Positions 39,378 through 47,750 are shown, counted from the first letter of the stretch. The stretch is DNA of 64,000 bases from Paludibacteraceae bacterium (GCA_024401555.1 JAKSKV010000004.1:1-64000), one strand, 5' to 3'. Made by a program: numbers and translations. The notes: a model not told the origin generated them from the sequence alone.

Positions 39378-39623
39378 AACCCTTTGTGGCACCATAGTAA
39401 GGCTTGTCCGTTCGGATCTCCTGCTCGGGTGCGCAACATGTTGCGGGGGACGGAGCCGCCTATGCGGTAGTCTCTCGCTCTTAACAAGTTCTGACGTTTT
39501 ATCTCTCTCCTGAAGAAGGTGGCAAGATTGTAGGGCTGAGTTGCCCTGCGGACTACCCCGGCAGATAAGGTGGTTCGGAGATTCTGGCCAGGAACTTGGG
39601 GAATCGGAGTAACCTCCATGGCG

Positions 39624-39814
39624 CCACGCCTATGGTATGCGTGGGAGGCCGATTCCTGTCATCTGGAAATCCTACATTAGGAGCTACAGTCCCCACAGGC
39701 GATTCCCTCTGTAAGTGGTACAATGATAGGCTCTTCCTGATGACGGACCCGAACGTGGGGATTCGGGTCCTTTTATTTGTGAAATATCCGTCACGGAACA
39801 TCGATGGATAGGGG
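39624..39814 (+). ncRNA. Structured RNA-like unit, copy 1
   Basis: A unit of 191 nt, closely similar to 40186-40375 over its whole length. The 5' hairpin CCTATG/CGTGGG pairs with two G-T wobbles, where copy 2 has full Watson-Crick pairs (CCTACG/CGTAGG). A middle part has CCCCACAGGCGATTCCCTC. The 3' hairpin GGACCCGAA (39745-39753) and TTCGGGTCC (39762-39770) is followed by TTTT and looks like an intrinsic terminator. A last small hairpin ATATCC/GGATA lies beyond it. No promoter was identified. Confidence 0.6.
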
Positions 39815-39970
39815 TCGGAATCAGAGGAGTTTGTGTCCTGGATAGTCGTCAACCACATACATAGATGGATAATATACAAATACTTGCTCTTCGGAATAGC
39901 GGGGGAGAGTTACGGCACTCCAGATTGTCCAGCCGAAAAGCGGTAAAAGGATTATGCGCATGTTCTGACA

Positions 39971-40074
39971 CCCTGTAGGCGAGTGGCAGTCCCTATGGTC
40001 GATTTTCCCTGCCGGTGTAAACTTGGTGGCTCTGTCAGTGACATGAACTCAAACATAGGGATTTGAGTTTTTGC
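39971..40074 (+). ncRNA. Structured RNA-like unit, diverged partial copy
   Basis: A shorter relative of the two flanking units. It keeps GCGAG then GGCAGTCCC, a TTTTCCCT block, GGCTCT, and a T-tract hairpin AACTCAAA (40046-40053) and TTTGAGTT (40062-40069). That hairpin has a completely different stem from the other copies but almost the same 8-nt loop (CATAGGGA against CGTGGGGA). The 5' hairpin of the full units was not found here. Confidence 0.5.
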
Positions 40075-40185
40075 ATAATCTGATATAAAAAGGCGATGTA
40101 ATTCTTGTAAGATGCGAGCCGAGGTCTAGTGGTTGTGCTACGGCGTTTGAAGGTCTGAGTTTTTGCCTTTGATGAGAATCGTGTT

Positions 40186-40375
40186 CCACGCCTACGGTAC
40201 GCGTAGGAGGCCGATTCCTGTCATTGGGAAATCCTATATGCGAGCGACAGTCCCCACAGGCGGTTCCCTCTGGAAGTGGTACTGTATAGGCTCTTTCCTG
40301 ATGATGGACCCGAACGTGGGGATTCGGGTCCTTTTTTAGCGAAATATCCGTCATGGAACATCAATGGATATGGGG
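40186..40375 (+). ncRNA. Structured RNA-like unit, copy 2
   Basis: A 190-nt unit matching copy 1. The folding signals are clearest here. The 5' hairpin is CCTACG/CGTAGG. The nested central stems are CCTAT/ATAGG, ACAGT/ACTGT and CCAC/GTGG around a CCCTCTGG loop. The 3' terminator hairpin is GGACCCGAA (40306-40314) and TTCGGGTCC (40323-40331), followed by six T. Single-base indels relative to copy 1 rule out a shared reading frame. Confidence 0.6.
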
Positions 40376-40425
40376 CGGGTTGATTGCAACCCTACCGACG
40401 AAATGAAGACATATGTTTTGGAGTA

Positions 40426-40470
40426 CCGGCGGTTAGTCTCAGGGAAATTAGTGCCCTGAATAACCGTCGG
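40426..40470 (+). ncRNA. Hairpin motif copy B, upstream of the WG-repeat gene
   Basis: The outer stem CCGGCGGTTA (40426-40435) and TAACCGTCGG (40461-40470) has one wobble. It encloses the same GTCT-CAGGG-loop-CCCTG-AA core as copy A. It ends 43 nt before the ATG at 40514, so it could be a 5' leader element of that gene, or the end mark of the RNA array. Confidence 0.55.
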
Positions 40471-40513
40471 ACCCCATGACATGAACGAAATTTAATTTTA
40501 GAAAGGAATTGCA

Positions 40514-42079
40514 ATGGCAGAGTATAAGGTATATATGGATGAAAAACACCATCTTGGACTTGTAAGTGAGGATGGGAAGCACAGGACACCAGCTGTATAT
40601 GATGAGATTCAGACAAAAGAAGATGGTGTTTGGTATTGTCGAGCCTATACAAATTGGGATTATTTTTATCCTAAATCCGGCACGTTCAGCATGAAAAGCC
40701 GTTGTCATTATATGATAAGAGAAGAAATCGAAGTCGGTTACGATCCCACTACTCCGGCGGATAGAGAAGTTTATGATTCAATATCGGAATATGTGACCGA
40801 CCGGTACATCATCCTTTATAAAGATGGAAAGTTCGGCGTGAAATCTTTGGATGGCTCTGTCATCCTTGAGACCATATACGATGATGTCATTTTATGGTAT
40901 AAGGCCAATGTCATCCAGGTGCGAAAAGGAGATAAACATCTCTATTTCAACGACCGTAAGGAGCGTATTTTAACTGATGTGCTTCCATTTGAGGCGGGCG
41001 ATAAACCCTTCTGGGATGGAATCGGGAATGACCAGTTCGTTGTCAGGGAAATCGTGGAAAGTGCCACGGATAACCACACGTATGAATCGGAGGCTGGCAT
41101 GGTGAGGATTTATCCGCTGAAGGTACGGGAGGTCGCTGATTTGTTGGAAACCAACTGTGAGCGTATCCCTATGGATTCTGAAGTCATCAAGGATTTGACA
41201 GACCAGTACAGTTACGAATTCGGAATGTCGATCATAAAGGTCAAAGCCGATGCTGACGGCGTAATCTCAGACGAGGTGTGGGAGGAAGGTATGGAAAAGC
41301 TCGGCATGCTGCATGGGTTTGGCAATAGTTGGTACTACATCGATAAGTTCCTCACGAACAGCAAAACCAAACTGTCGGTTAAGAGCCTTTATTGGCTCAA
41401 ACATAGATATGAAATGAAGTACCAAGTCCTCAATAAGTCTCTCTCGTATGGTATAGACGATACCCTCGCTGACGGAGAGGTGAAATGGATTCATGTGAAA
41501 CACTACAATGAGCATTGTTTCCCGGAGGATTATGGCGTCAGCGACGCCATGAGGAATGGAACGCTCGAAGAGTTGAAGGAGATAATCGAGACGCATGACT
41601 GGCAGGCTCAAGGAGATCCCTATGGAGGATGTTTCTTTGGATATAGAAACATCTGCTACTTCCAAGGAAGACCTTGGCGCGAGACGGAGAGAATACTGAA
41701 CTATATGTATGAACTCGGGCATAAACCCAAGTCTCTTATTGCCTGCGCCATCGAACATCTGTATTACGGCAGTCTTGGGGACTTTTGTGGTATTGGTGTT
41801 AGGGAGTTGACCTTCTGGAAAAGATGCGTGATGTGGGCTCTTCGCAGAGGAGATTTCCCTAATTCCCTGAGTGAAGGGGAAACTCGTTATGACCTGTTCT
41901 TGAAATCTAAGCTTTATTCCGGCAAGACAGCCCAAAGGATAATAAAGGAGATAGGAGATGCTTTCCTAGCCCATGGAGCAAGGACGGGCGAGCAGCAGAT
42001 AGAATTCGGTTGGCAACAAGTTAATGCTATCCCCGATCCGTATGACTATTCGATAGCGGACTCCTTGTTAAACAAATAA
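40514..42079 (+). CDS. WG-repeat-like protein of unknown role
   Basis: A 521-residue cytoplasmic protein without a signal peptide. The N-terminal third has WG/KWG-like repeats (HHLGLVSEDGKHRTPAVYDEI, then DGKFGVKSLDGSVILETIYDDV), a beta fold common in Bacteroidota proteins. The rest is helical; one stretch (GTLEELKEIIETHDWQ) looks like an ankyrin helix pair, and LNYMYELGHKPKSLIACAIEH resembles another helical repeat. No catalytic motif is seen. AAAGGAAT lies just upstream of the ATG, a fair ribosome site. In Bacteroidota, WG proteins often sit near RHS or polymorphic toxins, so an immunity or accessory role for the upstream locus is possible but unproven. Confidence 0.65.
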   Translation: MAEYKVYMDEKHHLGLVSEDGKHRTPAVYDEIQTKEDGVWYCRAYTNWDYFYPKSGTFSMKSRCHYMIREEIEVGYDPTTPADREVYDSISEYVTDRYIILYKDGKFGVKSLDGSVILETIYDDVILWYKANVIQVRKGDKHLYFNDRKERILTDVLPFEAGDKPFWDGIGNDQFVVREIVESATDNHTYESEAGMVRIYPLKVREVADLLETNCERIPMDSEVIKDLTDQYSYEFGMSIIKVKADADGVISDEVWEEGMEKLGMLHGFGNSWYYIDKFLTNSKTKLSVKSLYWLKHRYEMKYQVLNKSLSYGIDDTLADGEVKWIHVKHYNEHCFPEDYGVSDAMRNGTLEELKEIIETHDWQAQGDPYGGCFFGYRNICYFQGRPWRETERILNYMYELGHKPKSLIACAIEHLYYGSLGDFCGIGVRELTFWKRCVMWALRRGDFPNSLSEGETRYDLFLKSKLYSGKTAQRIIKEIGDAFLAHGARTGEQQIEFGWQQVNAIPDPYDYSIADSLLNK

Positions 42080-42108
42080 AGATGGGTTGCTTTCTCATGC
42101 CCAGCCTA

Positions 42109-42402
42109 TCAATCTGCGCCTCTAACCGATAGACAGGGGCTTAACTCCTCTTTGAGCTGCTCGAAGTCCCTCATCATGCTCTCCTCCGAAGTGATGTGCC
42201 TTTGGTGTGGGTTGGCGGTGTTTCCTTGCCTCTCGGTTTCCTTGATGAAGTCTTCTATGACGCATGACTGTAGCCTATTGTAGGTCGCCAACCTTGAATA
42301 TTCCGGTTCTTCGCTGTCTCGTGTGCATAGTTCCAGAAAGCCTAGGTACAGGGAACACATCATCTGCTTGATGTCGCACCATTCGTAGGGTGTGTTTGGA
42401 AT
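42109..42402 (-). pseudogene. Possible gene remnant without a clear start
   Basis: An open minus-strand frame of 98 codons runs from a stop-bounded ATT near 42402 to a TGA at 42109. The inferred protein looks natural, with NTPYEWCDIKQMMCSLYLG and IEDFIKETERQGNTAN, and mixes charged and hydrophobic residues as real helices do. An internal ATG at 42363 would give 84 residues. The protein-like sequence extends upstream of it with no start codon, which suggests a 5'-truncated gene. No family is recognised and no promoter is seen. The rest of the 517-nt gap (42403-42540) shows nothing. Confidence 0.3.
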
Positions 42403-42540
42403 TCAAATCAAGTGTGGTAAGTTTAAATATACAATTGGTGTTATTGTAGCATCTCGATTAGAATCTTTTCGCAGATGTTTTTGAGACTGACGATTATTGG
42501 TGTGGTTAGTTGATTGGTCGTCTGAAATCCCTTCGATTTA

Positions 42541-42571
42541 TTTGCAAGTTTTGAAAATATTGCTAAATTTG
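42541..42571 (+). promoter_or_regulatory. Consensus Bacteroidota promoter
   Basis: TTTG (42541-42544), 19 nt, TAAATTTG (42564-42571): both boxes match the -33/-7 consensus with ideal spacing. It would start transcription about 17-20 nt before the ATG at 42597. Confidence 0.75.
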
Positions 42572-42596
42572 CCCCAATAATTAAAACGTCTAAGTC

Positions 42597-42956
42597 ATGA
42601 AGAAATTAATTTTAACGGTGTTGGCTGGTTTGACGGCTACATTCGCTTTTTCTGAGGAAGGTGAGTTCATGAAGGTCTCTGGAGATCAGATTCTTGTGGA
42701 CGGATCAAAATATTGCTATCAAATTCGTAAAGGACACGCAAGACGTGACAATGCGGAGTGGACTACATATTGTGGCGATTTCACAAACTTCTTCTACGAG
42801 AAGGGATACCAATACACTATGTTCGTTGAGAAGTATGATCCACAAGCTGATTCTATCCGTGTGATCAAGACCATCGCTCGTGATAACAGTGAGGAGTATT
42901 TCCGTTTGCAGAAGTTGCGTGAAAAGCAAAAGGCGTCACAAGCTAAGAAGAAATAA
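42597..42956 (+). CDS. Small exported DUF4377-like protein
   Basis: A 119-residue protein with a signal peptide (MKKLILTVLAGLTATFAFS). The mature part has the pattern YCYQIRKG, then AEWTTYCGDFTNFFYEKGY, then QYTMFVEKYDPQADSIRVIK, which resembles the DUF4377 family (small periplasmic domains linked to META/HslJ proteins). The C-terminal tail is Lys-rich (EKQKASQAKKK), unusual for the family. It has its own consensus promoter and terminator, so it is a single-gene unit. Its function is unknown. Confidence 0.7.
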   Translation: MKKLILTVLAGLTATFAFSEEGEFMKVSGDQILVDGSKYCYQIRKGHARRDNAEWTTYCGDFTNFFYEKGYQYTMFVEKYDPQADSIRVIKTIARDNSEEYFRLQKLREKQKASQAKKK

Positions 42957-42981
42957 TTCCGAAATGTGATGAACGTCATAT

Positions 42982-43010
42982 AGGGTGTATCTTTGGATGC
43001 ACCCTTTTTT
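42982..43010 (+). terminator. Intrinsic terminator after the DUF4377-like gene
   Basis: AGGGTGTATC (42982-42991) pairs with GATGCACCCT (42996-43005), with one internal mismatch (T-G), followed by TTTTT. Open frames of the following ABC gene that begin inside this hairpin (for example the TTG at 42993) are therefore not the true start. Confidence 0.85.
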
Positions 43011-43070
43011 CGTTTCCCGCTTCTGCAAGTAGCGGAATTTTCTTATATTTACTATCTATTTAGTGAATTA

Positions 43071-44795
43071 TTGGAAGAACTAAAACAAATATTACATTAT
43101 CTCAAACCTCATTGGCGTTGGGCTGTGTTGTCTCCGGTCTGTGTGGCGACTGAAGTGGTGGCGGAATTGTTTCAGCCCCATATTATGTCGGTCATTGTGA
43201 ACGAGGGTATCTTGGCTGGCGACTCTTCTGTGATTTATACACTGGGTGTCCGGATGGTTGTCGTGGTCCTTATCGGCATGTTGGGCGGTCTGCTCTCCAT
43301 TTTTGCGGCGGGTACGGTCTCTTATCGTATGGGTGCGGATCTTCGTTCCTCGCTCTTCCGGAAAATCATGGGGTTACCCTTCCGTCAGGTGGATAAATTG
43401 CAGACGGGTTCCCTGATTACAAGGATGACGGCTGATGTGCAGCAGGTGCAGAGCGTCGTGCAGGCCTCCATGCGTTTGTTGTTCCGTTCGCCTATTCTTT
43501 TTGTGGGGGCTGTCTCTATGATGCTGATGATCCATTTGCGTCTTTCGTCGATCCTTTTGGTGATTCTCCCTTTGTTGATTTTTATTGTAGCCTTCATCCT
43601 GAAACGTGCTTTCCCTCAATTTTTGGCTATCCAGCAACGGGTGGATCGGCAAAATACGATTGTCCAGGAGTATGTCTCTGGTATCCGAGTGGTGAAGTCG
43701 CATGTCAATGAGGCGGGCGAATACGATCGTTTTAAGCAAAACAATGATGACTTGGTGGCTCGTTCGTTACGTGTTACCCGCTGGGTGGTGCTATTGGGAC
43801 CTGCTATGTCGCTCTTGCTGAATATCGGAATTGCGGTGATTGTCTATTATGGCGCTATCCTGCTGGGTGAGGGCGAGGTGAATGTAGGCGATATCATGGC
43901 GTGCGTGAATTATATGGCGCAAATTCTCCTCTCCTTGATGATGGGTTCCCGAATCATTATGTCTATGACTGAGGCAAGCGCCTCTATGCGACGTATAGAT
44001 GAGGTGTTGTTGTCTGACGGGGAGTCGGTTGCGGCTTCAGATTCATCACTTCGACCTGCGGACGAGGCCATCTGTTTTGATCATCTCGCCTTCTCTTATG
44101 AGGAGGATCCCAAAGGTGCGAGGGAGGTGCTTTCTGACCTTTCCTTTTCTATCAATAAGGGAGAAACATTGGCGATTGTGGGTGGAACGGGTTCCGGAAA
44201 GAGTACCGTGGCCAGTTTGTTGGCCCGATTCTATTATCCTTCCGCCGGCCATCTGTATCTCAACGGAAAGGATATAGCCTCATACGATGAGGAGTCTCTG
44301 CGCCGATGTGTCGGTATGGTGATGCAAGAGACGCTTCTTTTTCATGGCACTTTGCGGGATAACTTGAGTTGGGGGAACCTCTCCGCGAACGATGAGGATA
44401 TGCTCCGAGCCTGTGAAAAGGCGCAGATCCGTGATTTTGTGGAGGCGCAACCGGAGGGGCTTGGTTATGAGGTGAGCCAGAAGGGACTCAATCTCTCCGG
44501 TGGTCAGCGTCAACGTTTCTCGATTGCCCGCACATTGCTTGGTCAGCACGAAATTCTGGTGTTGGATGACTGTCTAAGTGCGATAGATTTACAGACGGAG
44601 GCGAAGATTAGGAGAGCCTTGAACGACATAAAAGCCACGAAGGTGATTATCTCCCAACGGATGAGTTCCATCCGCCATGCGGATAAAATATTGGTTTTGG
44701 AGCAGGGAAAACTCCTTGGGTGCGGCACTCACGAGGAGTTGTATGTTTCCTGCTCGTTGTACAAAGAGATGTGTGATCGACAAAGGAGTGAGTGA
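43071..44795 (+). CDS. ABC exporter half-transporter, degenerate catalytic site
   Basis: A 574-residue fused membrane-ATPase ABC exporter. Six membrane helices span roughly residues 15-310, followed by an ATPase domain with Walker A GGTGSGKST (about residue 371), signature LSGGQRQR (about 475) and Walker B ILVLDD. The catalytic Glu is replaced by Asp (about residue 500, LDDCLSAID), as in the non-catalytic half of heterodimeric exporters such as TM287/288. No ATG fits. The TTG at 43071 gives MEELKQILHYLKPHWRW, like homologues, and lies beyond the upstream terminator, with a TATATTTA box 20 nt before it. It is 2 nt from the next gene, its likely partner. Confidence 0.88.
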   Translation: MEELKQILHYLKPHWRWAVLSPVCVATEVVAELFQPHIMSVIVNEGILAGDSSVIYTLGVRMVVVVLIGMLGGLLSIFAAGTVSYRMGADLRSSLFRKIMGLPFRQVDKLQTGSLITRMTADVQQVQSVVQASMRLLFRSPILFVGAVSMMLMIHLRLSSILLVILPLLIFIVAFILKRAFPQFLAIQQRVDRQNTIVQEYVSGIRVVKSHVNEAGEYDRFKQNNDDLVARSLRVTRWVVLLGPAMSLLLNIGIAVIVYYGAILLGEGEVNVGDIMACVNYMAQILLSLMMGSRIIMSMTEASASMRRIDEVLLSDGESVAASDSSLRPADEAICFDHLAFSYEEDPKGAREVLSDLSFSINKGETLAIVGGTGSGKSTVASLLARFYYPSAGHLYLNGKDIASYDEESLRRCVGMVMQETLLFHGTLRDNLSWGNLSANDEDMLRACEKAQIRDFVEAQPEGLGYEVSQKGLNLSGGQRQRFSIARTLLGQHEILVLDDCLSAIDLQTEAKIRRALNDIKATKVIISQRMSSIRHADKILVLEQGKLLGCGTHEELYVSCSLYKEMCDRQRSE

Positions 44796-44797
44796 AA

Positions 44798-46630
44798 ATG
44801 GCTGAACATTTGACGGCATCGGGCGGACAGCGGCGGTTGAAATCGCTTGGGGCATCTGTGGATAAGGCTGCGGATCCCAAGGGAACAGTGCGCCGTATTT
44901 TGTCCTACTGGAAAGGGGAGAAGTGGCTTCTCTCCCTGTTGATCCTGCTCTCTCTCCTGTCGGTAGTCTGCACGTTGCTTTGCCCCTATTTATTGGGTAA
45001 GACGGTGGATGATTGCATCGGACTGGTACGCTCCGATGACTCGTTTTCCGCAGAGTCGCTCTTCCTTCATTTGGGGATCTTTGTCCTCTTCCATTTCCTC
45101 TCGGCTCTCTTCACGTGGATTCATGAGTATGGCATGGGGCTCTTGGCGCAACGTCTGCTCCGTAATTTGAAGGAGAGTATGACGAGAAAGCTCCTCTCTT
45201 TGAGCCCTCGATTTTTCAACGAACACTTATGTGGTGATTTGATGAGCCATTTCACCAGTGACGCGGAATTGGTGAAGAACGCTTTAGGGGATACTTTGGT
45301 GCAGATCATCACCAGTATGCTCACCTTGGTCGGTTCCGTCGTGATTATGTTGCGTCTAAGTTGGCAACTGACCATTGCCACCTGTCTGACCGTTCCTTTT
45401 GCGGTCTTGTTGAGCCGATTTGTGATGCGTCATACCCGAAAGCACTTCTCTCGTCAACAACAGGCCTTGGGTGAGATGAATGGCTTGGTGGAGGAGTCGG
45501 TGGGCGGTATCAAGACCATCCGTTGTTTCGGAAGGGAAGAGGCGCGTATCGCACAATTCGAACAGTATAATAAAATTGTCTGCGAAACGGGAAGGAAGGC
45601 GCAAATCTATAGCGGCGTTTTGATGCCGATGATGAGGGTGTTGGACAATTTCTCCTATATTTTGGTGACGATTATAGGTGCTTTCTTGGCGTTCGGAGGA
45701 TCCATTACCGTGGGAGTCGTTCAGTCCTTTTTGCTCTATACGAAGAATTTTCAACGTCCGATCAACTCCATCGCCACGCAACTTAATACAATCCAATCGG
45801 CCATTGCGGGTGCGGAGCGTGTCTTCCGTCTTTTGGACGAGCCTTTGGAAATAACCGAGGCGGAGAATCCTGTGGTGATGAAGGCTACGAAGGGAAGAAT
45901 CGATTTTGATCATGTCAGTTTCGGATATGGCGACCAGTTGGTCTTGAAGAATGTGAGTTTTACGGCGATGCCGGGAGAGGTGGTCGCCGTGGTGGGATTC
46001 ACGGGTGCGGGCAAGACTACGATCATTAATCTCTTGAACCGTTTTTACGACGTGAGCGAGGGGCGCGTGAAAATCGATGGGGTGGATGTGCGGAACATTT
46101 CGCTCTCCGATTTGCGTCAAAGCATAGGTTTGGTGCAACAGGAGCCTTTCCTCTTCTCTGACACTTTGAGTTACAATGTGGCCTATGGGGATAGAGACGC
46201 GAAGGTGGATAGGGTTAAGGAGTCCGTGCGTTTGGCGAATGCGGAGGCCTTGGTGGATAGAATGTCGGATGGTTATGAAACATCCCTGTTGGAGCAGGGT
46301 GCGGGCATCAGTCATGGACAAAGGCAGCTGCTTACCATCGCACGCGCCATCTATAAGAATGCGCCGATATTGGTTTTGGACGAGGCTACCAGCAACATCG
46401 ATACCCGAACGGAATTGTTGATTCAGAACGCAATCTCGACGTTCTCTAAAGGACATACTTGCCTCTTTATCGCACACCGTCTTAGCACCATTAAAAACGC
46501 GGATAAGATTTTGGTGTTGGATGATGGCGCCATTGTGGAACAGGGACGCCACGAGGAGTTGTTGGCGAAGCGGGGCGTTTATTGGCGGATCTATAATAGT
46601 CAGTTCGTTGTGGAAGATGATGTCGTGTGA
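44798..46630 (+). CDS. ABC exporter half-transporter, catalytic partner
   Basis: A 610-residue membrane-ATPase half-exporter. The membrane domain is followed by Walker A GFTGAGKTT (about residue 400) and Walker B LVLDEATSNID with the catalytic Glu at about 529. The signature motif is altered (GISHGQRQ in place of LSGGQ). With the previous gene, a heterodimer forms one full and one weak ATP site: good Walker motifs here with the good LSGGQ of the partner. The ATG at 44798 has AAAGGAG 9 nt upstream; a GTG at 44792 overlapping the partner's stop is the alternative. Substrate unknown; homologues export drugs, lipids or peptides. Confidence 0.88.
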   Translation: MAEHLTASGGQRRLKSLGASVDKAADPKGTVRRILSYWKGEKWLLSLLILLSLLSVVCTLLCPYLLGKTVDDCIGLVRSDDSFSAESLFLHLGIFVLFHFLSALFTWIHEYGMGLLAQRLLRNLKESMTRKLLSLSPRFFNEHLCGDLMSHFTSDAELVKNALGDTLVQIITSMLTLVGSVVIMLRLSWQLTIATCLTVPFAVLLSRFVMRHTRKHFSRQQQALGEMNGLVEESVGGIKTIRCFGREEARIAQFEQYNKIVCETGRKAQIYSGVLMPMMRVLDNFSYILVTIIGAFLAFGGSITVGVVQSFLLYTKNFQRPINSIATQLNTIQSAIAGAERVFRLLDEPLEITEAENPVVMKATKGRIDFDHVSFGYGDQLVLKNVSFTAMPGEVVAVVGFTGAGKTTIINLLNRFYDVSEGRVKIDGVDVRNISLSDLRQSIGLVQQEPFLFSDTLSYNVAYGDRDAKVDRVKESVRLANAEALVDRMSDGYETSLLEQGAGISHGQRQLLTIARAIYKNAPILVLDEATSNIDTRTELLIQNAISTFSKGHTCLFIAHRLSTIKNADKILVLDDGAIVEQGRHEELLAKRGVYWRIYNSQFVVEDDVV

Positions 46631-46634
46631 CAAT

Positions 46635-46670
46635 AAAAAACTCTCCCTCTGATAGGAAGGAGAGCTTTTT
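46635..46670 (+). terminator. Bidirectional terminator between ABC pair and galE
   Basis: A run of A, then CTCTCC (46641-46646), a loop, GGAGAG (46659-46664) and CTTTTT. It can end plus-strand transcripts from the ABC genes and minus-strand transcripts from galE, which converge here. Confidence 0.8.
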
Positions 46671-46692
46671 CCCGTATGGTGGGAAGCGTAGA

Positions 46693-47736
46693 TTATTCTT
46701 CTTTATTCTTCGCCATTAGCTTCTCTTGCCACTTCCAAGCGGACTTCAAGGTGTTTTCGAGGGTTTCCTCCGCCTTCCATCCCAACTCTTTGTTAGCCAA
46801 AGATGCGTCAGCCCAAACTTGCTCGATGTCGCCAGCGCGACGTGGAGCGATCTCGTAAGGAACCTTGACACCTGTCGCCTTCTCGAATGTGTTGATGATC
46901 TCCAAAACGGAAACGCCATTGCCTGTTCCCAAGTTGAATACTTCGATGTTCTTTTTGCTCTTCTTCTCCAATACACGGTTGATGGCGCACACGTGGGCCT
47001 TCGCCAAATCCACCACATTGATGTAGTCGCGGATGCAACTTCCGTCTGGTGTGTTGTAGTCGTCACCGAACACTCTCAACATCTTTCTGATGCCAGCTGC
47101 TGTTTGTGTGACATAAGGCAAAAGGTTGTTAGGCACTCCGTTGGGCAACTCACCGATTTCAGCGGAAGGATGAGCTCCGATTGGGTTGAAGTATCGCAAA
47201 AGGACAACGCTCAAGTTCTTGTCGGCAACAGTTGCGTCACGCAAGATGGTCTCGCTCATCTGTTTGGTGCTTCCGTAAGGGGATGTGGCCGGTTGAATAG
47301 GGGATTGCTCCGTGACAGGAAGAATCTCCGGTTGTCCATAGACTGTACAAGAGGAGGAGAATACGATGTTGTTGATGCCGAACTTAGGCATCAACTGCAA
47401 CAAGTTAATCAGGGAAACGATGTTGTTTCTGTAGTAAACCAATGGTTGCTCCACCGATTCGCCGACTGCCTTTGATGCTGCGAAATGGATCACCGCCTTG
47501 ATGTCGGAATGTTTCTCGAAGAAACGCTCCAAAGAGTTGTAGTCTTTGCAGTCGATGTTCTCGAAAACGGGAAGAGATCCTGTAATCGCTTTGATACCGT
47601 CTATCACACCAATGTTGGAGTTGGACAAATTGTCGATGACGACAGGTTCGTAGCCTGCGTTAAACAATTCCACCACGGTGTGGGAACCGATGTAACCCGT
47701 ACCACCGGTCACTAATATTTTTCCTTTATTAGCCAT
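46693..47736 (-). CDS. galE: UDP-glucose 4-epimerase
   Basis: A 347-residue short-chain dehydrogenase-type epimerase that interconverts UDP-glucose and UDP-galactose with bound NAD. The N-terminal GGTGYIGSH is the dinucleotide loop. The SSSCTVYG segment and YGSTK give the Ser/Tyr/Lys catalytic set. FNPIGAHPSAEIGE and NLGTGNGVSVLE are typical GalE blocks. It lies 14 nt downstream of the nucleotidyltransferase gene on the same strand, so both probably supply nucleotide sugars for surface glycans. A UDP-GlcNAc-type substrate cannot be excluded from sequence alone. Confidence 0.93.
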   Translation of the reverse strand: MANKGKILVTGGTGYIGSHTVVELFNAGYEPVVIDNLSNSNIGVIDGIKAITGSLPVFENIDCKDYNSLERFFEKHSDIKAVIHFAASKAVGESVEQPLVYYRNNIVSLINLLQLMPKFGINNIVFSSSCTVYGQPEILPVTEQSPIQPATSPYGSTKQMSETILRDATVADKNLSVVLLRYFNPIGAHPSAEIGELPNGVPNNLLPYVTQTAAGIRKMLRVFGDDYNTPDGSCIRDYINVVDLAKAHVCAINRVLEKKSKKNIEVFNLGTGNGVSVLEIINTFEKATGVKVPYEIAPRRAGDIEQVWADASLANKELGWKAEETLENTLKSAWKWQEKLMAKNKEE

Positions 47737-47750
47737 GTCTGATTTTCCGA

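Larger units (their letters stand above)
39247..40513 (+). other. 1.27-kb non-coding region with tandem structured RNA-like units
   Basis: No credible protein gene lies here. The open frames on both strands are short, and the paired copies differ by 1-nt insertions that break any shared frame. The stretch holds three related units (39624-39814, 39971-40074, 40186-40375) and two copies of a separate hairpin motif (39341-39377, 40426-40470). The remaining segment 39378-39623 has several local hairpins (for example GGCGCC and CAACATGTTG types) but no clear similarity to the units. All T-tract hairpins read out on the plus strand. Confidence 0.7.

Noticed and set aside
39260-39620. Decayed group II intron or tmRNA
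   Set aside because: GTGCCCAG and AACAAGTTCTGA recall intron pieces, but no domain V stem, reverse transcriptase or tag reading frame could be found. An Infernal search would settle it.
39553-40354. Minus-strand open frames sharing a NDRNRPPT-like peptide
   Set aside because: The shared peptide comes from the RNA-like repeat units; frame-breaking indels between copies argue against coding.
45356-46633. 425-codon minus-strand open frame opposite the second ABC gene
   Set aside because: Exact antisense shadow of a well-supported ABC transporter; no family pattern of its own.
46726-47475. 249-codon plus-strand open frame opposite galE
   Set aside because: Shadow of galE, whose motifs are clear on the minus strand.
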